From Terriglobus albidus (GTDB lineage Bacteria; Acidobacteriota; Terriglobia; Terriglobales; Acidobacteriaceae), in assembly GCF_025685425.1 (NCBI RefSeq), contig NZ_JAGTAS010000051.1:1-64000 (forward strand): DNA of 64,000 bases, read 5' to 3'. The notes beneath the pieces are model-generated. The model saw only the letters and a list, made by a program, of their open reading frames with translations. It had not been told where the DNA came from and did not search any database. Both the position numbers and the translations under genes were made by a program. Of the stretch, positions 15,541-24,742 are shown piece after piece. Each line of letters begins with the position of its first letter. Position 1 is the first letter of the stretch.

Positions 15541-17883
15541 TTACTTAGCACTAACGTGCAGACTGTAAGTTGCCGTATGGGTCAGGAAGCCATCCGTCAC
15601 GGTCACGGTATAGCTATAGTCTCCCGGAGCGGTATAGGTGGCATTCGCCGCAGGCGCTTTTCCGCTACAACCGGCCGCTCCCAAACTGAGCGTCGCCAGT
15701 ACAACCAGCATCAACGAAACCCGTACAACCTGTCCCGCGCGGCGGCGGCAGACCAGAAGCAGCAGTCCTGACCCAAACCCAACAAGCCAGAGATACCTGC
15801 CTCCGCCAAAACCGCCATATCCAATGACCTGATAGTGCGATGTCGTCTTAATCGTGAGCTGCGCTGTCGTTGCGGCGGTTGGGATAAACGTTGCTTTCGA
15901 TGAGCTGCAGGTCGAACCAGTCACCGAATCCGTGCAACTCAACGTAACGGGATTGGCAAATCCACCCATTGGGGTCACCGTCGCAACCGTGGAGCTATCG
16001 ATCCCCGCGATGGTCGAACCGCTGGCCGGAGCCAGCGACAGCGTAAAATCCACGCCCGTGCCGCTTAGTGCCGCAGTCAGCCCGGAGTAAACAGGAGCCG
16101 TCGACGCGGAAGCCCATGTGCCGGTACGGCTCCCCGTCCCGGTGGGACGAAAGGTAATCGTGACCAGGCAGCTTGCTCCCCCCGGAATCGAAGTACCGCA
16201 GTTGGAGGTTGCGGCAAAATCACCGGTCACGGCAAACGCTGGAGTCGGAATGGCTCCCGAAGCGAGGTTCGTAATCGTGATGGCCTGTGTTGCCGAGGCG
16301 CCGACGTCCAGGCTGCCAAAGGTCAGCGACGTGGGCGCAGAGGTCAGGCCCGGCACGCCTGTGCCGGTCAGTGTGGCCGACAATGCCTTACCGCTGGACT
16401 TCACCGACAACGTTCCCGTAGCAGCGCCGAGGACAGTTGGCGTAAAGGTCACGGCGATCTGGCAGGAAGCCCCGGAGGCGACATTGGTGCAGTTGATCGG
16501 ATTGGCGGCGAAATCACCGGTCACGGTTGCAGAGGTCACTGTGCTGTTAAAGCTGGAATTATTGGTCCACGTGAAGTACTTCGTAGCGCTGGTAAAGCCG
16601 ACCGGTTCGTCGCCGAAGTCATACGAGGATGGATCGAGCGTCGGGGACCCTCCATCGCTGGTCAGCGAAAACAGTGAATACTCCAGCAGCTTCTCCTGCG
16701 GTGTCATTGGAGTGTTAGGACACTCGTTCGGGAAGATCACATTCTGATTCGGGATCGTCGGATTCTCGACGTGATACTCATCAAACAGCACACGGCCACA
16801 CTGATTGCTGCTGCTGATCGGTGTATCGAAGGTAAACTGCATCACCGGATTGCTAAGGGCCGTATTATTCAGGGTCAACCATGTCTTGGTGGGTGGATTT
16901 ACGGTCGTAAAGTCAAACCTCAGGGTGGAGATATTCATCTGCCCCAGCGTCGTGGACGCGCCTACAAGCTGTAACCATTGGGCCAGCGTCTGCCCCCCGC
17001 CGAAGGTCTGGTTTACGGTGGCCGTGCCGTTGTCGGCCGGTGGATAGTGGCCAAGACTCCAGTTCACCACGCCGTCAAAAGGTGGATTGTGATACATCCA
17101 CACATAGCTGTAGTGGCTTGCATACACACGCCCGCCCGAATTGACGAAGTTCTGGAAAGCAGCCAGCTGGGCTGAATTTCTGGTATTGAGATTCGTTCCT
17201 TGACAAGGCAACATCAGTACGTCATAGGCGTTTAAGGTGGAAGAACTGACGTCGAGCGCCGTCTCATTGGGAGTGGCGGTACTGGCACGGGCTCCAGGGT
17301 TCACGCTGGCCGAATAGAAGTTAATATGTCCAGCCCCGGACGGATCCGTAAACTCCGAATCCTTAATTCCTACCTTCCGCAGAACACACTCTACGGAGTC
17401 AGCAGCGCCAGTCACGATGGCGATCTTCGGAATATCGCCTTCCGTGTGATCTTTGGGCATGCTTGCGTCAAAGCTGGTGTCGGCGCATGCCGTTGTGCCC
17501 GGCACCGTCAACTGACGGCGCCAGCGTCCGGAGACGATGACCAGAGGGAGGTTCGCGCCGACGGGAACATTCGTCAACGTGAACGAGCCATCCACATCCG
17601 ACACGGTTCCCACCAGTGGAGACCCGGAGGGCGGCGTGCCCACCACGGGACACGAGACACCTGCGGTAAAGGGGTCGACCGGCGCGTTGGGGATATACAC
17701 CGTCACATTCGGCAGGGGATCGGTGCCGTTGGGGGCATAGATCTTCCCGCTGATGGAGGTTGTCTGTCCGGACGGACAGGTCACCTGCTGCAGGCAGAGG
17801 CCGGTGCAGGTCGACGGGCTTTGGGCATGGCTCCAAAGTGTCGCAATAGACAAAAGCAGGGCAGGAACAACGCGACGGTGCAT
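15541..17883 (-). CDS. Surface protein: regulatory-like beta domain, GATase-like fold, choice-of-anchor-D repeats, two-helix C-tail
   Basis: 780 residues with a signal peptide (VPALLLSIATLWSHAQ). Residues ~35-130 resemble a carboxypeptidase-regulatory domain (GKIYAPNGTDPLPNVTVYIP). Residues ~150-400 look like a ThuA/glutamine-amidotransferase-type alpha/beta fold (KIAIVTGAADSVECVL, AYDVLMLPCQG, FVNSGGRVYASHYSYVWM) without a clear catalytic triad. Then come two ASPM/SPD-2/Hydin-like (choice-of-anchor-D) domains (~410-620: YDFGDEPVGFTSATKYFTWTN, LTFGSLDVGASATQAITITN) and an Ig-like domain. The C-terminus has a helix (LWLVGFGSGLLLLVC), a basic loop (RRRAGQVVR), a second helix ending LGAAGCSG, and a beta-hairpin-like tail. 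The same tail is found in the protein at 24743-28348. Function unknown; probably displayed on the cell envelope. Confidence 0.65.
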   Translation of the reverse strand: MHRRVVPALLLSIATLWSHAQSPSTCTGLCLQQVTCPSGQTTSISGKIYAPNGTDPLPNVTVYIPNAPVDPFTAGVSCPVVGTPPSGSPLVGTVSDVDGSFTLTNVPVGANLPLVIVSGRWRRQLTVPGTTACADTSFDASMPKDHTEGDIPKIAIVTGAADSVECVLRKVGIKDSEFTDPSGAGHINFYSASVNPGARASTATPNETALDVSSSTLNAYDVLMLPCQGTNLNTRNSAQLAAFQNFVNSGGRVYASHYSYVWMYHNPPFDGVVNWSLGHYPPADNGTATVNQTFGGGQTLAQWLQLVGASTTLGQMNISTLRFDFTTVNPPTKTWLTLNNTALSNPVMQFTFDTPISSSNQCGRVLFDEYHVENPTIPNQNVIFPNECPNTPMTPQEKLLEYSLFSLTSDGGSPTLDPSSYDFGDEPVGFTSATKYFTWTNNSSFNSTVTSATVTGDFAANPINCTNVASGASCQIAVTFTPTVLGAATGTLSVKSSGKALSATLTGTGVPGLTSAPTSLTFGSLDVGASATQAITITNLASGAIPTPAFAVTGDFAATSNCGTSIPGGASCLVTITFRPTGTGSRTGTWASASTAPVYSGLTAALSGTGVDFTLSLAPASGSTIAGIDSSTVATVTPMGGFANPVTLSCTDSVTGSTCSSSKATFIPTAATTAQLTIKTTSHYQVIGYGGFGGGRYLWLVGFGSGLLLLVCRRRAGQVVRVSLMLVVLATLSLGAAGCSGKAPAANATYTAPGDYSYTVTVTDGFLTHTATYSLHVSAK

Positions 17884-18225
17884 AGCTCAGGTGAAGAATT
17901 ACCCTTGAGGCTACGTACGCCCGGTGCCTTACAGCAAGCAAAATTATCGTCAACGTGAGATTTCACTTGCTATCCGTCCCGATCTCCGCAGGCGGACTGA
18001 TAGATTTCCGCCAGGCCTCTCCGGATCACCCGGACGAGTGCCGTGTTGGGAATGGATGCAGAGAAGTCCCTTCGAATGGTTCCCCGAAGAAGCACAGCTG
18101 CATATAGCATGGGAATCGCAACCCCCTCCCCTCGCCAGCGTCTGCCCCGCGGGCGGTTGTTTTAGTTAGTTGAGAGTCCTGCTGTTTTCAACGTGCGGGA
18201 GAGGTGTAAGAGGAAACATCCCCAA
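17884..18225. other. Divergent intergenic region without recognised features
   Basis: About 340 bases between the surface protein and the sensor kinase, which are transcribed away from each other. Both promoters should lie here. I see no convincing -35/-10 pair, palindrome or repeat of the families found elsewhere in the window. Confidence 0.5.
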
Positions 18226-21200
18226 ATGAATATGTCGGCAGTTGTATCCGGTCACTATGACCCGAGTCTGGTCGTCCTCTCTGTATTTATCGCGATTCTC
18301 TCCGCCGGGGCCGCATTAGATCTCTCCGGACGTGTCAGCTCTTCACGGGGCACAGTACGCCAGATCTGGCTTCTGGGCGGCGCCATCGCCATGGGAACCG
18401 GCATCTGGGCCATGCACTACATCGGTATGCTGGCCTTCACCCTGCCCTTCAGAGTGCTGTATGACTGGCCCCTGGTCACGCTTTCCTGGACGGCTGCGGT
18501 TGTTGCCTCGTGGATCGCACTCTTCATCGTCAGCAGGGACAAGATCGGCGTACTGCGCGTTGCCATCGGCAGCGCTCTGATGGGAAGCGGCATCGCCTCC
18601 ATGCATTACATCGGCATGGAGGCCATGCGTATGCCGGCCATGTGCCACTATCACCTGGGTCTGCTCGCGCTTTCCGTTGTCATCGCAATCGTCATCGCCT
18701 GTGTCGCCATCTGTATGGGCTACTTTTTTCGCGGCGCCACGGCCAGCGGCTGGAGATGGCGCAAGGTTCTCACTGCTATTGTCATGGGCGGGGCTATTCC
18801 GGTCATGCACTACACCGGCATGGCGGCTGCCAGATTTATGCCCATCCCCATGAGAGAGGTTGATCTCCGTCATGCCATCAACATCTCCGATCTCGGGGTA
18901 CTGACCATTACCCTGACTGCCGTCTTGCTGCTTGGCCTGGTCTTCCTGACCGCAACCGTAGACCGCCGGTTTGCCCAGCAAGCGTTGCAGCTGCAGAGCA
19001 GCGAACAACGATATCGTCTGATCGTCGAATCTGCATTCGATGCTTTCCTCGAGATTGATCCGAACGAAACGATTACCGACTGGAACGAACAGGCACAGCG
19101 CACCTTCGGTTGGACCCGCGAAGAAGCACTGGGCAAGACCATCGGCGATCTCATCGTTCACGACGACCACAGGACCGGAGCTTTGCGCGAACTTCTGGCC
19201 GAACGGGAGCAACGCGGTATCCAGGCGCGCCTCGAAGTAAGCGCCCGTCATCGCGATGGACATATCTTTCCGGCCGAGATGACGCTCTCAGAGATCACAT
19301 GGGGCGACTCGAAGCTGGTTGCAGCTTTTGTTCGCGACGATACCGAGAGAAAGCAGGTCGAGCGGGAACGCGAAGCCGCCAAGGCACAGGCAGAGGCTGC
19401 CAACCGCGCCAAGAGTGAGTTCCTCGCCAACATGAGTCACGAGATCCGTACTCCGCTGAACGGCGTCATCGGTATGACCGAACTCGCGCTCGAGACGGAG
19501 CTCACCGGCGAACAACGCGAATATCTTGAGACGGTCAAACTCTCCGCCGATGCCCTTCTGCACGTCATCAACGACATTCTCGATTTCTCGAAGATCGAAG
19601 CAGGCAAGGTCGACCTGGAAGAGATCGACTTCGATCTGCGTGAATGCATGGAAGGCGCTCTCAAGACGCTCGCTCTCCGTGCCGACGAAAAGGGCCTCGA
19701 ACTGCTGTGCGATGTGGATGCCAACGCTCCTGAAAGCGTCCATGGCGACCCTGGCAGACTGCGGCAGATCCTGATTAACCTTCTCGGCAACGCCGTCAAG
19801 TTCACCCATGAGGGCGAAGTCTCACTCCACGTTGAGGCTCTCGGTGCGGATGAGGACCATGTCCGCCTGCACTTCACCGTTACGGATACCGGCATTGGAA
19901 TTGCTCCTGAGAAACAGCAGGCCATCTTCGAGAGCTTTACCCAGGCGGATACCTCCACCACGCGAGAGTACGGCGGCACCGGCCTTGGCCTGACGATCTC
20001 ACGCCGCCTTACCCGCATGATGGGTGGCGATATGTGGGTTGAGAGCGAAGCGGGGATGGGCTCCAGGTTCCACTTCCGCATTGTGCTGCGTCTGGCGAAA
20101 GACCTTCCGCAGGCGCCCGCCGTCCCTGTCACAGACGATCGGCTGCCTCCAGCCCGCACTCTCGTCGTCGACGACAACCGCACCAACCGCCGCATTCTGG
20201 AAGGAATGCTGCTGCGGTGGGGCATGCAGCCGCACTCCGCTGCCAGCGGCGAAGAGGCGCTGCGCTTGATCGAGGAAGCGAACCGGAACCAGCGTCCCTA
20301 TGAGCTTCTGCTGACCGATATGCATATGCCGAAAATGGACGGTTTTGACCTTGCGCAACGGCTGCAGTTGGACCCCGGCCACGCAGCCACCATCATGATG
20401 TTGAGCTCCGGCGGGCAGAAAGGCGACGCAGTTCGTTGCGAACAACTCGGCATCTCGGCGTATCTGTTGAAGCCCATTCGCCAGAGCGAGTTGCGCGCCG
20501 CCATCGCGCGCGTGTTACATGATGGTATCCGCGGAAAGGAGACACAGGTGATTACCCGCACTTCGCTGCTGGAAGAGCTGGATCCCGCCCGCAGTCTGGA
20601 TATCCTGCTGGCGGAGGACAACCAGGTTAACCAGATGCTGGCGACACGTCTGCTGCAGAAGCGCGGTCATCGGGTTGTAGTTGTCGGTAACGGCCGCGAA
20701 GCCCTGACAACTCTGAGCCATAGGAAGTTCGACCTGGTGCTGATGGACGTACAGATGCCTGAGATGGATGGCCTGGAGGCGACCCGCGAGCTTCGCCGGC
20801 GTGAGGACGGAACCGGCGCACATCAGACCGTCATCGCCATGACCGCGCTTGTTATGAAGGGCGACAAAGAGCGCTGTCTTGAGGCCGGCATGGACAGCTA
20901 TCTCTCCAAGCCGTTACGCCAGCAGGAGCTCGATGAAGTTCTGGATAATTTTTTCTCCGCCCGTGATGTCGAAACAGAGGACGGTGCGTCGAGCGTGTCT
21001 CCAGCCTCTGTGCATGAAGATGAGCTGATGGAACGTATCGATAATGATCGTGCCTTTCTGGCCGAACTTCTGGCCATCTTCCGTGATACATGGCCGGGCC
21101 AGCTCGCCGCCGTCAGAAGCGCTCTCGCCCTGAGCGATCGTGAAGAGGTAAAGCGTACCGGGCACGCCCTCAAGAGCGCGCTTGGTAACCTTTCCGCGAT

Positions 21201-21348
21201 GCAGGCTTATCACTTTGCGTCCGGCATCGAAACCGCCGGCGGAGCAGGAGACATGGCGCGCGCAACGGTAATGACCGATCAACTTGAAGCCGAGCTGCCA
21301 CGTGTAGAGATTGCGCTCGAAGGAATGTGCCAGGAGGCAGCACGTTGA
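18226..21348 (+). CDS. MHYT-domain hybrid histidine kinase with PAS, two receivers and HPt
   Basis: 1040 residues from ATG 18226 (AGAGGAAA upstream; an in-frame GTG 33 bases earlier is less likely). Residues ~1-255 are a seven-helix MHYT sensor with its three signature repeats MHYIGM, MHYIGM and MHYTGM, thought to bind copper and sense oxygen, CO or NO. A PAS domain follows (~270-390: [20 protein letters not shown]). The dimerisation domain has His405 in [13 protein letters not shown]. The ATPase domain has the N box [13 protein letters not shown] and G boxes DTGIGIAP and GGTGLGLTI. Receiver 1 has Asp698 ([12 protein letters not shown]), receiver 2 Asp841 ([13 protein letters not shown]), and a C-terminal HPt domain has His980 ([13 protein letters not shown]). 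All phosphorelay residues are present. Its stop overlaps the diguanylate cyclase start, so the HPt probably feeds that receiver. Confidence 0.9.
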   Translation: MNMSAVVSGHYDPSLVVLSVFIAILSAGAALDLSGRVSSSRGTVRQIWLLGGAIAMGTGIWAMHYIGMLAFTLPFRVLYDWPLVTLSWTAAVVASWIALFIVSRDKIGVLRVAIGSALMGSGIASMHYIGMEAMRMPAMCHYHLGLLALSVVIAIVIACVAICMGYFFRGATASGWRWRKVLTAIVMGGAIPVMHYTGMAAARFMPIPMREVDLRHAINISDLGVLTITLTAVLLLGLVFLTATVDRRFAQQALQLQSSEQRYRLIVESAFDAFLEIDPNETITDWNEQAQRTFGWTREEALGKTIGDLIVHDDHRTGALRELLAEREQRGIQARLEVSARHRDGHIFPAEMTLSEITWGDSKLVAAFVRDDTERKQVEREREAAKAQAEAANRAKSEFLANMSHEIRTPLNGVIGMTELALETELTGEQREYLETVKLSADALLHVINDILDFSKIEAGKVDLEEIDFDLRECMEGALKTLALRADEKGLELLCDVDANAPESVHGDPGRLRQILINLLGNAVKFTHEGEVSLHVEALGADEDHVRLHFTVTDTGIGIAPEKQQAIFESFTQADTSTTREYGGTGLGLTISRRLTRMMGGDMWVESEAGMGSRFHFRIVLRLAKDLPQAPAVPVTDDRLPPARTLVVDDNRTNRRILEGMLLRWGMQPHSAASGEEALRLIEEANRNQRPYELLLTDMHMPKMDGFDLAQRLQLDPGHAATIMMLSSGGQKGDAVRCEQLGISAYLLKPIRQSELRAAIARVLHDGIRGKETQVITRTSLLEELDPARSLDILLAEDNQVNQMLATRLLQKRGHRVVVVGNGREALTTLSHRKFDLVLMDVQMPEMDGLEATRELRRREDGTGAHQTVIAMTALVMKGDKERCLEAGMDSYLSKPLRQQELDEVLDNFFSARDVETEDGASSVSPASVHEDELMERIDNDRAFLAELLAIFRDTWPGQLAAVRSALALSDREEVKRTGHALKSALGNLSAMQAYHFASGIETAGGAGDMARATVMTDQLEAELPRVEIALEGMCQEAAR

Positions 21349-22304
21349 GAATTCTGGTCGCTGATGACGACGCGGTATCGCGTCGCCTGATGGAAAAGAT
21401 TCTGACACAGAGCGGCTACGAGGTGATGACCGTAGCCGATGGCCGCGGTGCGCTCGATGCCCTCACACAGAAAGATGGACCTCGCATGGCACTTCTGGAC
21501 TGGATGATGCCCGGCTTCGACGGCCCCGAGGTCTGCCGTCAGATTCGCGCCCGCCAGGAAGCGTCGTATGTCTACCTGACCCTGCTTACCTCGCGTCAGA
21601 ACCGCACCGATGTTATTCAGGGTCTGGAAGCGGGCGCGGATGATTACCTCATAAAACCATGCAACCCGGAAGAACTAAAGGCCCGCCTGCGCACCGGTCT
21701 GCGGATTCTTACGCTCGAGGACAAACTCGTCGAAGCCCGGGAAGAGATGCGCATACGTGCCACGCACGATGCCCTGACCGGCTTGCTGAACCGTGGGGCA
21801 GTCTTGAACCTCATGAAAGTTGAAATGGCCCGCTGCCGGCGCGAGCGCACGCCGCTCTCTATCCTTCTTTGCGATGTCGACCATTTCAAACAGGTGAACG
21901 ACGTCTATGGCCACCTGGTAGGCGATCAGGTCCTTCGCGAACTTGCCGAGCGCCTCAAACAGGCCGTCCGTCCATTTGACGGAGTGGGCCGCTACGGCGG
22001 CGAGGAGTTTGTTCTGGTTCTGGGCGGCTGCGGAAGCGAACAGCTTCATCACCGTTCCAGCGACATACTGAATGCCGTGCGGTCGAAGCCGATTGAGACC
22101 TCGGCCGGCCCGCTGCACATCACCATCAGCGCCGGGGCATTCACCATGGACAGTCTGGGATGGAGCGGCGATGTGGAGTTCCCTCTGGGCCGTGCCGACA
22201 GCGCTCTTTATCGCGCGAAAGTGAACGGACGCAACTGCGTCCAATTTGCCGATCATTTGTCGACAAATGATAGTGAACACGTAGGCCTTCCGACTGTATC
22301 CTGA
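21345..22304 (+). CDS. REC-GGDEF response regulator, diguanylate cyclase
   Basis: 319 residues. I start it at TTG 21345 (MRILVADDD), which overlaps the kinase stop in TTGA and has GGAGG eight bases upstream; an in-frame GTG lies at 21327. The receiver domain (1-125) has the acidic pair in VADDDAVS, the phospho-acceptor Asp52 ([11 protein letters not shown]) and Lys in YLIKPCN. The GGDEF domain (~150-305) has an intact active site, GGEEF at 218-222, and an inhibitory site RPFD at 209-212 with the usual spacing. It should therefore make c-di-GMP and be product-inhibited. Together with the upstream kinase it forms a full relay from a membrane sensor to c-di-GMP. Confidence 0.9.
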   Translation: MRILVADDDAVSRRLMEKILTQSGYEVMTVADGRGALDALTQKDGPRMALLDWMMPGFDGPEVCRQIRARQEASYVYLTLLTSRQNRTDVIQGLEAGADDYLIKPCNPEELKARLRTGLRILTLEDKLVEAREEMRIRATHDALTGLLNRGAVLNLMKVEMARCRRERTPLSILLCDVDHFKQVNDVYGHLVGDQVLRELAERLKQAVRPFDGVGRYGGEEFVLVLGGCGSEQLHHRSSDILNAVRSKPIETSAGPLHITISAGAFTMDSLGWSGDVEFPLGRADSALYRAKVNGRNCVQFADHLSTNDSEHVGLPTVS

Positions 22305-22324
22305 TACGCGGAGGTCCACCTGCC

Positions 22325-23449
22325 TTGCGTCTGCGCCATCTGCTTTCCGCTGCCGTTCTTGTCGCCTCGTTCCTTCCAGCCATTGCCCAAGGTGTCAGCG
22401 AATTCATCTTTCAGCCAGGCTCGACCAGCTTTCCTGAGAGCCATGCCTCGACCATCGTGGAATTGAAGGATCACACTCTTATGGCGGCGTGGTTCGGGGG
22501 AACCAGAGAGGGTGCGAACGACGTTGCCATCTGGGGAGCAGTCCGCAACGCTTCCGGTTGGTCCAAACCCGTCGAGCTGGCTCGCGAGCCGAATACGCCC
22601 TGCTGGAACCCGGTGCTCTTCCATACGAAGGATGGCGTTCTCTGGCTTTATTACAAATACGGCAAAGCGCCGGCGGAATGGGCGGCAGCCCGTATGTCCA
22701 GCAACGATGAAGGCAAGACCTGGTCGAAGATAGAGAAGCTGCCTGCCGGCCTGATCGGCCCGGTACGTGCCAAGCCCCTCATCCTGGCCGATGGAACCAT
22801 CGTTGCCGGCAGCTCGATTGAGAGCGCCGCGGGCTGGGCTGCGTGGATTGAGCGCTCCACCGACAACGGCAAAACCTGGGCGAAGATCGGCCCCATTACC
22901 GTTCCGGATTCGCTGGATCTTCCGAGTGCAGAGTCGAAGGCAGCCCAGGCGCTTGGCAATGTCGCCAAGGGAGAAGGCGTCAACGGCGCCGATGAAAAGC
23001 TCTATCCGCCGCCATCTACCAACATCGGCATCATTCAGCCCGCGATCGTGGACATGGGGAAGAAGCATCTCCGACTGTATGCCCGCAGTCACAGCCAGGC
23101 GTCCAGGATCGCAGTCGCCGATTCGATTGACAACGGTGTGACCTGGACACAGGCGCGCTATATTGATCTCCCAAATCCCAGCTCGGGCATCGACGCCGTA
23201 CGCCTGAACGACGGCCGTATCGTGTTGATCTACAACCATAGCTATAACCGCAGGTCACCCATCAATCTGGCTGTCAGTACAGACGGCGAACACTTCCGGA
23301 TGTTCAAGGTACTGGAACAGGGACCATCCCAGTACAGCTACCCCGCGATGATCGTGGACTCAAACGGGGACCTGCAGATCACCTACACCTGGCACCGCCT
23401 CACCATTCGTTATATGAAAGTCCCAGCCAGCGAGATCCCGAAGAATTAG
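22325..23449 (+). CDS. Secreted sialidase-family (BNR repeat) protein
   Basis: 374 residues, starting at TTG 22325 with GGAGG ten bases upstream. A signal peptide (RLRHLLSAAVLVASFLPAIAQG) precedes a six-bladed propeller. Asp-box repeats are visible: SSNDEGKTW, STDNGKTW and SIDNGVTW, plus a weaker STDGEHF. The family includes exo-sialidases and many proteins of unknown specificity from soil bacteria. The arginine triad that binds the sialic-acid carboxylate cannot be assigned with certainty, so sialic acid is not assured as substrate. It follows the diguanylate cyclase by 20 bases on the same strand, so the two may be cotranscribed, though no functional link is evident. Confidence 0.75.
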   Translation: MRLRHLLSAAVLVASFLPAIAQGVSEFIFQPGSTSFPESHASTIVELKDHTLMAAWFGGTREGANDVAIWGAVRNASGWSKPVELAREPNTPCWNPVLFHTKDGVLWLYYKYGKAPAEWAAARMSSNDEGKTWSKIEKLPAGLIGPVRAKPLILADGTIVAGSSIESAAGWAAWIERSTDNGKTWAKIGPITVPDSLDLPSAESKAAQALGNVAKGEGVNGADEKLYPPPSTNIGIIQPAIVDMGKKHLRLYARSHSQASRIAVADSIDNGVTWTQARYIDLPNPSSGIDAVRLNDGRIVLIYNHSYNRRSPINLAVSTDGEHFRMFKVLEQGPSQYSYPAMIVDSNGDLQITYTWHRLTIRYMKVPASEIPKN

Positions 23450-23712
23450 GCACCATACGCCGGGTGCCCATGTCCCTCGGGGACATGGGCATTGGAGCGA
23501 CGCTCGAATCGGTGGGAGCCGTGGGCTTTCGGCCCACGGTCTATCGAGTGCAAGAAAAGTCGGGCTTTAGCCCTGGGGCTTCGTTCCGATGGGCAGAGAA
23601 AGCCCATTTACTTTAATCCTTTATCAGCGGCTGAAGCCCGCTGCTCCTACCACTTCCCCACTCAATAATTTTGACGAAAATCCGACTTGCTTCAACTCGC
23701 GCCGCCGCGTCA
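23450..23712. repeat. Convergent intergenic region with family C palindromic module
   Basis: It separates convergent genes. It starts with GGGTGCCC and CATGTCCCTCGGGGACATG hairpins and a GAGCGACGCTCGAA hairpin. The family C module follows (about 23511-23651). It begins GGTGGGAGCC, contains GTGGGCTTTCGGCCCAC and GGGCTTTAGCCCTGGGGC, and ends GAAGCCCGCTGCTCCTACC. No gene is seen. Confidence 0.7.
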
Positions 23713-24675
23713 CTACGCCGTACGTCGCACACGCTTCACGGCATCAGCCGAAGGCCGGCCAAGCTCCAGCACCGATTCCTGGAAGCACTCCTTCGCAATG
23801 CGGCAGAGCAGCAGCGATTGCTGCCAGCGGTCGAACTCCTCACGCCCCTCGCCGGCGATGCTTCGCGGGGGCAACAGCTCCGGAGCAAACGTCAGGAAGG
23901 GCTGACGCGTTGTCTCTGATGTCAGGAAGCCTCGAAACACGCGTCTCCAGAGGGCGCGGAAGTGGGCAATGCCGGGATGGATATCAATGTCGCCGCTTCC
24001 AAGATCGACCTGCATCGTCTCAGAATCTCCAATGCGGCCATGCAGGAAACGCACACTGCTGAGAAGATGCTGCAGAAACGCGACCTTCTCCTCAAAACCA
24101 CCAAAGACCATCTCCTGGCCGGTATACCAGTGCGAGAAGTCTCCATTGAACTCCAGCGTCGGGAAGCGGCGGTGAAATGTCACGGCTCGCCACATATCCT
24201 GAAAGAGCGTCGCGCGCCGCGTTTCCACATAGATCGGCACACTGTACTTGGCAGAGGCGTTCAGCACAGCTTCAATCAGACGCACCGCCACATCGTCCTC
24301 TTCCAGGCCTGTGCCGAGACCGACCGTAACACTTTCCAGACCGGCCAATCGTGCCTCTGAGGCGAGACGAATGGCGTCACGTGCGTGATTAATATGACCC
24401 GTGCCGGCTGCTCCGAGGCCAAGATTTAGCGCCTGTTCGAGCTCAGGTCCGTGAAGTGGATCGTGAAACTGTACGCCTTCATAGCCGGCATCACGGATAG
24501 CCTGCATGGCGCCATAGGGGAATGGACCCATGCCGGGAAGTGCATAGACGGGGAAGTAGCAGCGGAGATGGCGTTGCGGGGTCAGAAGCGCATCCCTCCG
24601 GGAAGCAGTTTGAGCGGGAATAGTACATGAGCCCGGTGACGCTTGCCTACGGTGAAGAAAGGAATTTTTCCTCAT
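23713..24675 (-). CDS. Sugar phosphate isomerase/epimerase-like TIM-barrel protein
   Basis: Up to 320 residues. The fold of the xylose-isomerase-like TIM barrel is recognisable: AIRDAGYEGVQF (strand 1 and helix), DAIRLASEARLAGLESVTVG, KYSVPIYVETRRATLF with the conserved Glu of strand 4-5, LEFNGDFSHWY, and FLHGRIGD. Such proteins bind a divalent metal and isomerise or epimerise sugars or inosose-type polyols; the substrate is unknown. The start is doubtful. The ATG at 24675 lies only 12 bases past a terminator-like hairpin and has no Shine-Dalgarno, whereas GGAGGG lies eight bases before an in-frame CTG at 24585, close to the conserved LRCYFPVYALPGMG. The mature protein may thus lack the first 30 residues. 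Confidence 0.65.
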   Translation of the reverse strand: MRKNSFLHRRQASPGSCTIPAQTASRRDALLTPQRHLRCYFPVYALPGMGPFPYGAMQAIRDAGYEGVQFHDPLHGPELEQALNLGLGAAGTGHINHARDAIRLASEARLAGLESVTVGLGTGLEEDDVAVRLIEAVLNASAKYSVPIYVETRRATLFQDMWRAVTFHRRFPTLEFNGDFSHWYTGQEMVFGGFEEKVAFLQHLLSSVRFLHGRIGDSETMQVDLGSGDIDIHPGIAHFRALWRRVFRGFLTSETTRQPFLTFAPELLPPRSIAGEGREEFDRWQQSLLLCRIAKECFQESVLELGRPSADAVKRVRRTA

Positions 24676-24686
24676 CTGAAAAGTAG

Positions 24687-24715
24687 AAAGGTGCGCCTTT
24701 CCGGCGCACCTTTTT
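24687..24715. terminator. Rho-independent terminator-like hairpin
   Basis: AGGTGCGCC and GGCGCACCT form a perfect 9-base GC-rich stem with a 5-base loop, with an A/T run on each side (GAAAGG on the left, CTTTTT on the right). It lies 28 bases after the stop codon of the nuclease gene that ends at 24743 on the minus strand and would terminate that transcript. The T run on the plus strand would let it act in both directions. Confidence 0.7.
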
Positions 24716-24742
24716 CTGGGACTTCTTGTTTAATGCGTTTTG

